Position numbers and translations under genes: made by a program. A stretch of DNA of 9,356 bases from Desulfobulbus sp. (lineage in GTDB: Bacteria; Desulfobacterota; Desulfobulbia; Desulfobulbales; Desulfobulbaceae), in contig JAQUEZ010000232.1 of the NCBI GenBank assembly GCA_028684915.1, positions 1-9,356 on the forward strand, in the 5' to 3' direction. Positions 1 to 6,655 of the stretch are shown here, piece after piece (within the stretch, counting starts at the first letter, position 1; every line of letters begins with the position of its first letter). The notes beneath the pieces are model-generated. The model saw nothing but the letters and a program-made list of their open reading frames with translations. It was not told the origin of the DNA and did not search any database.

Positions 1-78
1 GAGGGCGAAGATGAGCAGGAGATCATCACCATTGCCAACGATCTCTGCGAAGTGATCCGCAAGGCGGATCGCGGCTAA
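1..78 (+). CDS. 3' end of an unidentified gene (partial)
   Basis: An open frame enters at base 1 and closes at TAA (76-78), giving 25 residues that end in DLCEVIRKADRG. The tail is acidic then basic, as at the end of a helical cytosolic protein, but it is too short to assign a family. It is judged real because base use matches the neighbouring core genes and a strong terminator hairpin follows about 20 bp after the stop. It converges on the aminotransferase gene. Confidence 0.6.
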   Translation, partial: EGEDEQEIITIANDLCEVIRKADRG

Positions 79-94
79 GCCTCCGACCACCTCA

Positions 95-140
95 ACGCAA
101 AAGGCCGTTTCCCCGGAGAGGGAAAACGGCCTTTGCCTTT
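95..140. terminator. Bidirectional Rho-independent terminator
   Basis: An inverted repeat pairs AAAGGCCGTTT on the left with AAACGGCCTTT on the right, extended by C/G pairs around a short GGAGAG-type loop. A CCTTTTATT tract follows on the + strand, and AAAAGG on the left gives a T-rich run on the - strand. It lies between two convergent genes and probably ends both transcripts. Confidence 0.85.
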
Positions 141-163
141 TATTATCCAGATGCAACCTACGC

Positions 164-1348
164 CTATTTTTTCGCCAGCTCCATGGCTTTTTTGAAGCCC
201 GCAACCGAACCGGCGATCACCTTCTCATCAACACAGAAGGCAAGCCGGATGTAGCCGGGCATACCAAAACCCCGGCCAGGAACAGCGAGAATTTTCTGTT
301 CGGCCAAGAGTTTGCTGAATTCCACATCATCGATCGGGGTCTGAGGAAAGAGGTAGAATGCACCTTTAGGACGAACATAGCTCATTCCGGCTTCGTCCAG
401 CACCTTACAGAACACCTCCAACCGGCGGGCATAGATGGCGTTATCGGCAGAGACATCCTGCAACTGCATAACCGCCCGCTGCATCAGGGCCGGCGCGTTG
501 ACAAAACCAAGGATACGGTTGGCCAGGGTCAAGGCGCCGACAACACTTCCCTTCTCGGCCATGTCCGGGTGCACGGCCAAATAGCCGATCCGCTCACCCG
601 GCAGGGACAGCTCCTTGGAGTAGGACGAGGCAAGGATGGCGTTGGTGGTGGTATTCATCAACGGTGGGACTTCAGTGCCATCAAAGACAATGTTGCGATA
701 GGGCTCATCGCTGACCAGATAAATGGTGGTATTGAACTTGGCTCCGGCCTGATCGAGCAACTGACCAAGTTGCTTGAGCGACTCTCCGGAATAAATCTGC
801 CCGGTCGGGTTATTAGGGCTGTTGACCAGCACCACCTTGGTCTTCTCGGAGAGGGCCTCTTCGATGGCCTTGAGATCAAGATTAAACTCTTTATCCGTGG
901 GCACAATTTTGGCCACGCCGCCGTGGTTGTCGATATAGAAATTGTATTCGACAAAAAACGGCGCAAGGATGATAACCTCATCACCGGGATCCAACAGGGC
1001 CTTGAAAATGACGTTCAGTCCACCGGCTGCACCGCAGGTCATGAGGATATCGTTGATCTCGAATTTCACGCCCTGCTCGGCACCAAGCCGTTTAGCCAAG
1101 GCCTCGCGGACCATCGGATACCCAGCATTGGGCATATACCCGTGGATCCCCGGTTGCTCGTCCTGGGCCAACTCACGCAGTACGGTGTAAAACTTGGCCG
1201 GCGGCGGCACATCGGGGTTACCGATACTGAAATCAAAGACCTTGTCCGCACCGAACTCAGCCTTCATTTTCGCGCCCTCTTCAAACATCTTGCGAATCCA
1301 TGAGGATTTTTCTGCAAATGTCTGCATCTTCTTGGCCACACCGCTCAT
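164..1348 (-). CDS. Class I/II PLP-dependent aminotransferase
   Basis: Cytosolic fold-type I aminotransferase of 394 residues, a full length for the AspC-like group. Visible landmarks in order are the N-terminal IGNPD segment (42-46), HGYMPNAG (69-76), SPNNPTG (177-183, Asn180 expected to bind PLP), SDEPYR (213-218, Asp214 and Tyr217 cofactor contacts), SYSKELSLPGERIGY with Lys245 as the Schiff-base lysine and Arg253 near the phosphate, and YIRLAF with Arg368 as the substrate-carboxylate arginine. All key residues are present, so it should be active. The amino donor cannot be fixed from sequence; aspartate, alanine or an aromatic amino acid are all possible. The ATG at 1348 is preceded by GAGAGG with a 6-nt spacer. 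It lies downstream of the J-domain gene on the same strand with a 158-bp gap, so it may have its own promoter. Confidence 0.93.
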   Translation of the reverse strand: MSGVAKKMQTFAEKSSWIRKMFEEGAKMKAEFGADKVFDFSIGNPDVPPPAKFYTVLRELAQDEQPGIHGYMPNAGYPMVREALAKRLGAEQGVKFEINDILMTCGAAGGLNVIFKALLDPGDEVIILAPFFVEYNFYIDNHGGVAKIVPTDKEFNLDLKAIEEALSEKTKVVLVNSPNNPTGQIYSGESLKQLGQLLDQAGAKFNTTIYLVSDEPYRNIVFDGTEVPPLMNTTTNAILASSYSKELSLPGERIGYLAVHPDMAEKGSVVGALTLANRILGFVNAPALMQRAVMQLQDVSADNAIYARRLEVFCKVLDEAGMSYVRPKGAFYLFPQTPIDDVEFSKLLAEQKILAVPGRGFGMPGYIRLAFCVDEKVIAGSVAGFKKAMELAKK

Positions 1349-1429
1349 AACACGCCTCTCTAGTAATGGATTGTTAGACTGCGTTTATCAAACACCTTGG
1401 ATAAGCTGTCGCGCACATAAGAAAACTCG

Positions 1430-1499
1430 TACCCAACCTATTCTTCAAGCGCCTCTTCTAGATTGTCACGGGTTTTCTACCACCTTTTTAGGCTGGGTA
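1430..1499. repeat. Imperfect inverted repeat between two - strand genes
   Basis: TACCCAACCTA (1430-1440) and TAGGCTGGGTA (1489-1499) pair over 10 of 11 positions with a 48-nt loop. It lies just after the stop of the J-domain gene and before the aminotransferase gene. It could be a long-loop terminator or attenuator, but no clear T-run follows the stem, so the role is open. Confidence 0.35.
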
Positions 1500-1506
1500 G
1501 AGCTGC

Positions 1507-2349
1507 TTACCGGTTAGCGAATTTCTTTTCAAAGTAGCCGTAGGCCACATTGATTTCCTTCATCTTCTCTTCCGCGACCTTTTTAAATTCCTCGCCTAAG
1601 TGGCCGACTTTATCCGGATGGTACTGCATCGACAACTTGCGATAGGCCTTTTTAATTTCGGCAAAATCAGCCCCTTTTTCCAGGCCGAGCACTGCATAGT
1701 ACTGCTCTTCCTGGCTAGCGGTGTTTGCCGCCTGCTGTCGCTGGCCGTACATGTACTTGGCCTCGATGGTCCGCTGGTCGTAGACCGATATCTGCAACAG
1801 TTGGGCAATTTCACGGGCCTGGCGCAGTTCGCTCTCTGGCGGTGGTCGTTTAGTGTAGATGATCTGGTAGATCAGCTCCAATAGAATCAACCGCGGTTCA
1901 TAGGCAAAGCCGGTGCGGAACTCCTCCAGCAATTGACGCAGGTCGGTGGTATTGTCGCGGGCCTCTTTGACCAACTGCTTGACCCAATACATCTGGTCCT
2001 GGTTGTAGCGCAGATGGTACTGGAAGAAATTAAGGATTGCGTTCAACTCGGCCCGCGAGAAATGGCCGTCGGCCTGGGCGATCTTGACCAAAATATTGAC
2101 TAGCAGATAGACAAAGCGGTTATGACTCTCGCTCTGAGAGGACTCGTAAGTAGAGACCTTGCGCTTGATATAGTAGGAAAAGGCCCAAAAAGCGCCGACC
2201 AGAACGAGAATACCGGCAAACCCGGAGTAAATAAGGAACCCGAAGAGGTTGAGCATTCCCTGGGCGCCCCCGGTGACGAGGGCAAGGAGAGCAAGGAGCA
2301 GCAGGCAACCGCCGCAGCCTGGTTGGTTATGTTGTCGATATGAATCCAA
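1507..2349 (-). CDS. Membrane-anchored TerB-like/J-domain co-chaperone (DjlA-like)
   Basis: A 280-residue protein with a DjlA-like plan. The N-terminus is Cys/Gly-rich (GCGGC, 11-15) and continues into two hydrophobic segments (about 15-30 and 34-60). These are followed by the basic KRK. Residues 78-195 form an all-helical region resembling TerB, including [17 protein letters not shown] around 86-102. The C-terminal J domain (215-280) carries the diagnostic HPD at 244-246 within [12 protein letters not shown], so it should stimulate the ATPase of a DnaK-type Hsp70 near the membrane. The start is TTG: a stop codon lies two codons upstream, the next ATG is at residue 32 inside the membrane region, and ACAGGA (2360-2365) sits 10 nt before the TTG. 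Classical DjlA has one N-terminal membrane helix, so the exact orthology is uncertain. Confidence 0.85.
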   Translation of the reverse strand: MDSYRQHNQPGCGGCLLLLALLALVTGGAQGMLNLFGFLIYSGFAGILVLVGAFWAFSYYIKRKVSTYESSQSESHNRFVYLLVNILVKIAQADGHFSRAELNAILNFFQYHLRYNQDQMYWVKQLVKEARDNTTDLRQLLEEFRTGFAYEPRLILLELIYQIIYTKRPPPESELRQAREIAQLLQISVYDQRTIEAKYMYGQRQQAANTASQEEQYYAVLGLEKGADFAEIKKAYRKLSMQYHPDKVGHLGEEFKKVAEEKMKEINVAYGYFEKKFANR

Positions 2350-2749
2350 TTTTTACATATCCTGTGATGTTTAGATAAGATACTGAAATCAGAAGATAAA
2401 TTTAAATCCACATAATCCAGCAAATCAGTTGTTATGTGGACTCGCGTGTGGACCCGTCATCAGACGAGCCCGCTTCTAGTTTCTGGGCCGATATTAGTAA
2501 ATCCGATGAGTTAAGTACAGTATTTTGAGAAAAAAAGGTGTGCCTTGAGTAAATTGGAATAGGCTGTGTGGACTCGTGCGCGGACTTGTATGGAGCCTCA
2601 TGCTTAGGTTCGAAGGAGAACTAGCGTTGATCAGATTCAAACGATTAATCGCAACAATACAGTTAGTTAAACACAAAAAATTTCTCAAAATGCGGAAATA
2701 AAATGCAAAAGGGTTGGATATTTCGCACATAACCAACCCTCATGTGTAA
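2350..2749. other. Intergenic stretch without a supported gene
   Basis: No frame here shows convincing protein features. The - strand frame at 2494-2736 translates to a low-complexity, Phe/Leu/Ser-rich product without a ribosome site or recognisable motif. The stretch holds two copies of a spaced GGAC repeat (2435-2456 and 2567-2588). It also has a stem AGGGTTGG/CCAACCCT with a 14-nt loop at about 2709-2740. The promoter of the J-domain gene probably lies at its left edge, but no clear -35/-10 pair can be named. Confidence 0.5.
2435..2588. repeat. Two copies of a 22-bp double GGAC repeat, 132 bp apart
   Basis: TGTGGACTCG at 2435-2444 is followed two bases later by the related TGTGGACCCG at 2447-2456. 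The same arrangement recurs with TGTGGACTCG at 2567-2576 and CGCGGACTTG at 2579-2588. The two 22-bp units agree at 17 of 22 positions and every difference is a C/T transition. The function is unknown; paired sites with a 12-bp period could be protein-binding sites or remains of an element end. Confidence 0.55.
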
Positions 2750-3037
2750 GCATACTTTGGGGAAGAAGCAAAAAAAATCGTTGAAGATGAATTCGGTTAC
2801 TCACTTCAGTTTGCGCCAACGACGAGGGCACTCGGTGCAACCTGCACAAGGTTTCCGGTCGGTGAATTCAAAAAAATTAGATCTTTTTCAACTGACCAAG
2901 AAACCCTTTTAGGTAACACCCGTTACACCCGTCCCCCTCCCCCTGCGTATCAATCCACGCAGATATCTTCAACGGCGGGCTCATCCACCATTCGCAGATA
3001 CGCCATGCCCGCTTCTCTCCCCAGGAAGTATAATTGA
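2750..3037 (+). pseudogene. Possible coding remnant, family unknown
   Basis: A 95-codon frame runs from the TAA at 2747-2749 to TGA at 3035-3037 and has no plausible initiation codon or ribosome site. Its first half reads like ordinary soluble protein, with EEAKKIVEDEFGYSL and then FPVGEFKKIRSF, and then turns into Pro/Ser/Thr-rich sequence (RPPPPAYQ) that looks shifted or non-coding. It may be the frame-broken end of a gene lost during rearrangement. The opposite strand is also open across 2877-3134 with no better motif. I do not recognise the family and the call is weak. Confidence 0.2.
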
Positions 3038-3055
3038 ATGGGTAAATGGGTTGTT

Positions 3056-3069
3056 TCCGAACGTTCGGA
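3056..3069. repeat. 14-bp perfect palindrome
   Basis: TCCGAACGTTCGGA reads the same on both strands. It lies in non-coding sequence with no adjacent start codon to make it an obvious operator. It could be a dimeric regulator site or chance. Confidence 0.4.
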
Positions 3070-3254
3070 TATGATCGCCTGGTAACGTGGGACAAGACCC
3101 ACATTAACTGCAAATAAGATTGGGTCCTCGTCAAATCAAGTGGATTCGATCAAATTCTAAATCGGGGAAGACAGCAGGTAAATATTGCTGATGAACGTGT
3201 CATCGTTTCTGTATCCTCCGGCTTTGCATTTTGCCGCTTGGAAGATTCCATTGA

Positions 3255-3263
3255 GGGGGGGGG
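3255..3263. repeat. Homopolymeric G9 tract
   Basis: Nine consecutive G residues lie in intergenic sequence. Such tracts slip easily in replication and sequencing, so the exact length is uncertain. No supported gene spans it. Confidence 0.6.
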
Positions 3264-3295
3264 CACCTGCCGCCCCGTCACCCTTGCAACTTTCA

Positions 3296-3414
3296 GGATG
3301 AGCAAGGAGGCTTTGCTCTGCCAAGGGTGTGCGCACAGCGCACACCCGCAGGGCTTGGCCTTGATAGAGTCGGGGCTCCATGCTACCGACCGCACCGTAC
3401 TAAAAAACGGTGCG
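3296..3414. other. Cluster of strong stem-loops, possible structured RNA or element remnant
   Basis: Three hairpins follow closely. GAGCAA pairs with TTGCTC at about 3299-3318. GGGTGTGCGC (3325-3334) pairs perfectly with GCGCACACCC (3338-3347) around ACA, inside an outer CCAAG/CTTGG stem. CGCACCGT (3391-3398) pairs with ACGGTGCG (3407-3414) around ACTAAAAA. No gene, riboswitch or tRNA pattern was recognised. The last hairpin, read on the - strand, has T residues in its loop rather than after it, so it is not a classical terminator. An RNA gene, a recombination site or palindromic debris of a mobile element are all possible. Confidence 0.4.
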
Positions 3415-3511
3415 TAGAGTTGAGCCAAGCTCCGAGCCGAATGCATCCGGTGGGCTGGGTAGAAAAAACAACAGTAAAACAATACTTTGCGGCGAAGAAC
3501 GTTATCGGTCA

Positions 3512-3535
3512 ACCCACACATTCTGCGGAGGAACC
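3512..3535 (+). repeat. Isolated ISL3-type element end
   Basis: These 24 bp match the right end of the ISL3 remnant (6532-6555) at 20 of 24 positions and in the same orientation. In one frame the first 15 bases even spell THTFC, like the THRFC at the end of the ISL3 transposase, but the following stop is GGA rather than TGA. Further right, GTTCATGAAG occurs in both places (3540-3549 and 6569-6578). It is best read as the surviving right end of a second, otherwise deleted ISL3 copy. Confidence 0.5.
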
Positions 3536-3590
3536 CAAAGTTCATGAAGAGGAGACTCCCCATGTACGACGAACAAAGCCTAAGCTAGTC

Positions 3591-3725
3591 ATGTCACAAT
3601 CTCTTTTGTATCATGCCTTTGGCGTCAAAGGCGTCACTTACCGCAGCACCCACATGCTCGGCAATGCCTTTATTTTCTGGTTTTTGCTTGATACTCATCA
3701 AGAACTCGGAGTCAATGGATCGTAG
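3591..3725 (+). pseudogene. ISL3-family transposase, N-terminal remnant
   Basis: The 44-codon frame begins MSQSLLYHAFGVKGVTYRST, which matches the characteristic start of ISL3-family transposases (MS-S-LYHAFG). Similarity fades after GNAFIF near 3680, before the cysteine-rich zinc-binding segment that should follow, and the frame closes at TAG (3723-3725). A family transposase has roughly 400 residues, so over 90% of this copy is missing here. A purine-rich GAGGAG lies at 3548-3553, but about 29 bp of extra sequence separates it from the ATG, which suggests a rearranged leader. The matching C-terminal part lies at 6262-6549 on the same strand, consistent with one element whose middle was replaced. 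It is not expected to be functional. Confidence 0.7.
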
Positions 3726-3910
3726 TAATCGTCGAATTCGAGACCGGAAAGCTGACTGAATCGACGGCGAGATCACAGCTTGAACATCCGGAGTCTTTTT
3801 CTAACAGTGTTAGAATTTCCGAGACGAACGGCGGCAGGCTATAAATATAGTTCCACGAGCAACCGATTTCAGGCATGGCCTGTGTCCGTTTTTATCGTAG
3901 AATTGGAGGA
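3726..3910. other. Short stretch with no supported gene
   Basis: Both strands are open for about 50 codons. On the - strand, ATG at 3876 to TGA at 3712 gives a 54-residue product with a WNYIYSLPPF segment, 34 bp after the stop of the SUKH-like gene. The + strand reads VEFETGKLTE and further. Neither has a convincing ribosome site or known family, so no gene is called. It may be debris from recombination between the ISL3 head and the SUKH-like gene. Confidence 0.4.
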
Positions 3911-4267
3911 TTAGCTGTCTTTTTTTAGAAATTTATCGATACCTTCAGGTATTAATTCGACATCAAAATCATACGCATCATGGAATACAAATTCCCAGCC
4001 TTCATTACCTGCAATATATCGATAACCAATCCAAGCATCCCAGCCTTTAGTTCCAATAACTATAAAATACCCAGTGCACCTTTGACTCAATGCACCAAAT
4101 ATCTCTACTGAATTAACCGGTTCTGAAAATATCTCATAGCCTGACTCATGTTTACCACTTCCATTATTCGCCAGCCATTCGATGTATTCATTTGGAATTT
4201 CAGGAAGGTATGGAGATCTAAATTTTCTCCTTATAGACTCGAGATCTTCTTTGGATAGTTTGAGCAT
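3911..4267 (-). CDS. Small SUKH (SMI1/KNR4)-like protein, possible orphan immunity protein
   Basis: An acidic, soluble 118-residue protein without signal peptide or membrane segment. The layout fits SUKH proteins: an N-terminal helix (KEDLESIRRKF), then LPEIPNEYIEWLANNGSG (21-38), which resembles the family's LP-Y-F/W-L--NG motif. Hydrophobic strands follow (YFIVIGTKGWDAWIGYRY, near 66-83), ending in an acidic segment and a short helix (EGIDKFLKK). SUKH proteins often neutralise toxins of contact-dependent or polymorphic toxin systems, but many have no known partner and no toxin gene is visible here. ATG at 4267 is the only in-frame choice because TAA lies two codons upstream, yet no good Shine-Dalgarno precedes it. 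The gene is more AT-rich than the flanking transposase and sits between ISL3 and IS1634 sequences, which suggests cargo that lost its original neighbours. The assignment is by motif reading only. Confidence 0.6.
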   Translation of the reverse strand: MLKLSKEDLESIRRKFRSPYLPEIPNEYIEWLANNGSGKHESGYEIFSEPVNSVEIFGALSQRCTGYFIVIGTKGWDAWIGYRYIAGNEGWEFVFHDAYDFDVELIPEGIDKFLKKDS

Positions 4268-4320
4268 ACGTTTTTAAGCAGTGGCGTAGAATCATTGCTC
4301 CATAAGATCACTAGACCGAG

Positions 4321-6257
4321 GTTTACGGGTTGTGGAACACGCCCAGCCGCAAAGCCTTGCCTGGTGGGCCTTGGCGGGCAGTGCGTATTTTGGCGTGTGC
4401 CCACAGGTATTGTACTTATTTTTCCAGTGGCCGGATATCAAAAACCTTGTGCGGTAAAGGAGTTGCGAGTTTTTTCATCAATCCCCGGCAGGCTTCCGGC
4501 GCTGAATTAATCTGAAAAAAACTGTGCTGGTCGTTTCGGAACTCAGTGGCTTGAAGTTTGGCTAAGTTGCGCCGTATCCGAGCCCAAGGTTGTCCGCACT
4601 CACGTTCAGCCACGCGCTCGATGAGTAACGCCAGGACACATATTTTTACGTGCGTTTCGATGCGACGTGCAGCCCAATGGTACATCGGCATCATCTTGAT
4701 CTGGGTGCGCTTCAGGGAGCGGAAACACCGCTCGATTACCAAAAGGCCTTTGTAGCCAAGGGCCGCATCTTCAAGGCTGATAGTGTCATCGTTGGTTTCC
4801 AGCACCCATTTACCGTCGTAACGCTTGGCCTCGGTGATGGCTGCACGATCCAAACGAATTTTCCCGGCCTCGGTTATTTTCAGGTACCGCTTGTATCGTT
4901 TTGAGGCCAACAATTCGACGGCCCACTGGGCAGAAGCATTACGGTCCTTATGCCTGGCAAGCTCCTTTTCGAGCATGTCGGCGATTTCTTCTCGATGTAT
5001 TCTCTGCCGTTCCGCTTCCTTTGGATTGAAGCAGAGGATGTATCTCCGACGTCGCTCGCCATCACCGATGACAACCTCTTTGGCGTGCAGGTTGTCGGTG
5101 AAAACGGTGAAACGACCGGGTTGCGAGAGGACCTCATTCTTGATTTCGGCCACCGTCGCCATGCGAGTGGCGAGCAGATATTTGCCACAGGCTCGTGCAA
5201 GCTCTTCCCGGTTAGCGGACGAGTTCATGCCAGAGTCGGCAACAAACAGGGCACGTCCGAGGTTCCAGCCTCGCAGATCCTTTCTGATACGCTCGACCGT
5301 GGAGACATCAGCCGTGTTACCGGGAAAAACCCAACTCTTTACCGGTAAGCCCTCACGGGTGACAGCCAAGGCGACTACGATTTGCGGCGTCCAGGTGCCC
5401 TCCTTGGAGTGGCCATACTGGCGAAGGCCATCGTTTTCATCGACCTCGTCTTCATAATCAATAGAGAATGAAGCGGTTGTCGTGTCGTAAAAGAACAGAT
5501 CAACCGAGAGGTTGAACAGATTGGCGGTTTGAAAAAATACAGCCTCCTCCACCGCATCGATATGCTTGTGGAGAAAGTCCATGGCCTCATACATCTGCCT
5601 CAGTGTCAAGTCATGGCATTTGGGCAGATGAACCTGCGTAAGCCAACGGTCCCAGACACCGAGTTTGGATTCCGGCTCGCAGAGACGGTTAGCCGTCATC
5701 GCCAGCAGTGCCTGGTCATAGGCAACAGTATATTTGCCCTTGCCCAGCAGAGACCGCAGCGATTTGCCGATGCCTAACCGCTCCCAGAAATTTTCAATGC
5801 CCCGCACCGTGCCGAGTTCTACCGTGCGCAAGATCTCGAGATCGTCAGGCAGGCCGCCGCCTTTTTCCTGCTCAGCGTTTGCTGCGTCGATAATGTTGAC
5901 CCCGCAGACTCTGGCAATGGAATGGGCGAGCCGCACCAGAGCCTCGCGGTCGAGCTGGTCAGCCCGTCCGAAGCTATGGACGATGCGGGCAACGGTGGAG
6001 TTGGTCTCCGGATTTCGCTCGTTGTGGGCGAGTTGGAGGTACTCGGTAACGGTGCCGTTCTTATTTTTTCTTTTCGTGGTTCGCAGATACATGACTGCCC
6101 ACCACGTTAGCGTGTTAGTTCGCGCATTTGACCTGAAATGTCGCAACGCGTGTGCCCACGGATTTTGAGATTCCCGAGGAACCGAAAACTCTATAATGCT
6201 GAAATGACTTAATATTTTCTTGGGCATTGCACTAAAATGTGCCTGCAACCCGCAAAC
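4321..6257 (-). mobile_element. IS1634-type insertion sequence (IS4 superfamily), apparently complete
   Basis: Imperfect terminal inverted repeats were found at 4321-4337 (GTTTACGGGTTGTGGAA) and 6241-6257 (reverse complement GTTTGCGGGTTGCAGGC), identical over 11 of the first 12 bases. They enclose about 1.94 kb with one transposase gene. A subterminal inverted pair TGGCGGGCAGT (4372-4382) and ACTGCCCACCA (6094-6104) matches at 10 of 11. GCGTGTGCCCAC also occurs as a direct repeat at 4393-4404 and 6148-6159. The flanks (ACCGAG on the left, TTAAGC on the right) are not the 5-6 bp duplication expected for a simple insertion. The right end lies 4 bp from the ISL3 transposase remnant. Confidence 0.7.
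4416..6092 (-). CDS. IS1634-family DDE transposase
   Basis: A 558-residue cut-and-paste transposase of the IS4 superfamily that acts on the ends of its own element. The RNase H-like catalytic core shows the acidic triad: Asp203 in FFYDTTTASF, Asp286 in LFVADSGMN, and Glu454 in LVIERCFRSLKRTQI with the family's E-R-F-R signature. A long insertion lies between the second Asp and the Glu, as is usual in this group. The C-terminal helix HVKICVLALLIER is also typical. The frame stays open up to 6248, but ATG at 6092 is preferred because MYLRTTKRKNKNGTVTEYLQL is the usual beginning of the family, and residues further upstream are subterminal element sequence. GGTGGG 7 nt ahead is a weak ribosome site. 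No frameshift or stop is seen, so the protein may be active. Confidence 0.9.
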   Translation of the reverse strand: MYLRTTKRKNKNGTVTEYLQLAHNERNPETNSTVARIVHSFGRADQLDREALVRLAHSIARVCGVNIIDAANAEQEKGGGLPDDLEILRTVELGTVRGIENFWERLGIGKSLRSLLGKGKYTVAYDQALLAMTANRLCEPESKLGVWDRWLTQVHLPKCHDLTLRQMYEAMDFLHKHIDAVEEAVFFQTANLFNLSVDLFFYDTTTASFSIDYEDEVDENDGLRQYGHSKEGTWTPQIVVALAVTREGLPVKSWVFPGNTADVSTVERIRKDLRGWNLGRALFVADSGMNSSANREELARACGKYLLATRMATVAEIKNEVLSQPGRFTVFTDNLHAKEVVIGDGERRRRYILCFNPKEAERQRIHREEIADMLEKELARHKDRNASAQWAVELLASKRYKRYLKITEAGKIRLDRAAITEAKRYDGKWVLETNDDTISLEDAALGYKGLLVIERCFRSLKRTQIKMMPMYHWAARRIETHVKICVLALLIERVAERECGQPWARIRRNLAKLQATEFRNDQHSFFQINSAPEACRGLMKKLATPLPHKVFDIRPLEK

Positions 6258-6261
6258 TTAA

Positions 6262-6549
6262 GCCTGGGCTGGAAAATTCCTTGATGCCTGGTGCACAAGG
6301 ACCATGCGATCCAAAATAAAACCGATGAAGAAAGTTGCCAAAATGTTGAGGGCTCATCGTCCTCTTTTGCTCAACTGGTTTCGTGCTAAAAATACGATTG
6401 TCCTGGGTTGTGTGGAGGATTTTAACAACAAGGCAAAGGTGGTTACGAAACGATCCCATGGATTTCGCACGTACGACGGCCTGAAAATAGCATCATATCA
6501 TGGACTTGGCGATCTACCGACACCCAAGACCACCCACAGATTCTGCTGA
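6262..6549 (+). pseudogene. ISL3-family transposase, C-terminal remnant
   Basis: After a TAA at 6259-6261 the frame reads KFLDAWCTRTM, then KPMKKVAKMLRAHRPLLLNW, FRAK, and VEDFNNKAKVVTKRSHGFRTY, ending DLPTPKTTHRFC at TGA (6547-6549). This is the standard end of ISL3-family transposases, where the catalytic Glu sits in VEG-NNK; here it is VEDFNNK. About 95 residues of the usual roughly 400 remain, with no start codon that would give an intact protein; ATG at 6304 is internal. The remnant begins right at the right end of the IS1634 element. Together with the head at 3591-3725 it forms one broken transposase gene. It is not expected to be functional. Confidence 0.85.
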
Positions 6550-6555
6550 CGAGCC
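6532..6555 (+). repeat. Right terminal repeat of the ISL3 remnant
   Basis: The final codons of the transposase (THRFC and stop) run into an end that, read inward from the right, starts GGCTCGTCAGCAGAATCTG, the GG-TC start typical of ISL3-family inverted repeats. A related copy in the same, not inverted, orientation is at 3512-3535. Confidence 0.55.
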
Positions 6556-6574
6556 AACATTGTATGTCGTTCAT

Positions 6575-6631
6575 GAAGCCTCCATTTTCGTGACTTTGAC
6601 CGGTTCACGAGGCGGGAGGCTTCTTTATTTT
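6575..6631 (+). terminator. Nested stem-loop with T-rich tail
   Basis: GAAGCCTCC (6575-6583) pairs with GGAGGCTTC (6615-6623) and encloses a second stem TCGTGA (6588-6593)/TCACGA (6605-6610). TTTATTTT follows on the + strand. This is a strong terminator for + strand transcription arriving from the ISL3 remnant. Confidence 0.75.
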
Positions 6632-6655
6632 GCAGGAACCGTCAAACTATTGTTG

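Noticed and set aside
569..1303. Long + strand open frame opposite the aminotransferase
   Set aside because: It is antisense to a gene with all catalytic motifs intact and has no ribosome site or recognisable domain.
2620..2645. GGTTCGAA resembling a tRNA T-loop
   Set aside because: No acceptor stem, D-arm or anticodon arm can be built around it, and no CCA or matching 3' arm follows.
3296..3560. Group II intron or retron non-coding RNA
   Set aside because: No reverse transcriptase gene, domain V-like hairpin or msr/msd arrangement is recognisable nearby.
3150..3563. 137-codon - strand frame across the hairpin cluster
   Set aside because: It crosses the G9 run and the palindromes, has no ribosome site and gives a Cys/Ser/Pro-rich product typical of non-coding sequence.
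2350..3590. Possible CRISPR array because of the repeated GGAC motif
   Set aside because: Only two units exist, with a 12-bp internal period and a single 110-bp gap; there are no regular spacers and no cas genes.
4825..5457. 210-codon + strand frame inside the IS1634 element
   Set aside because: Antisense shadow of the transposase; its product is Ser/Arg-rich with no known motif.
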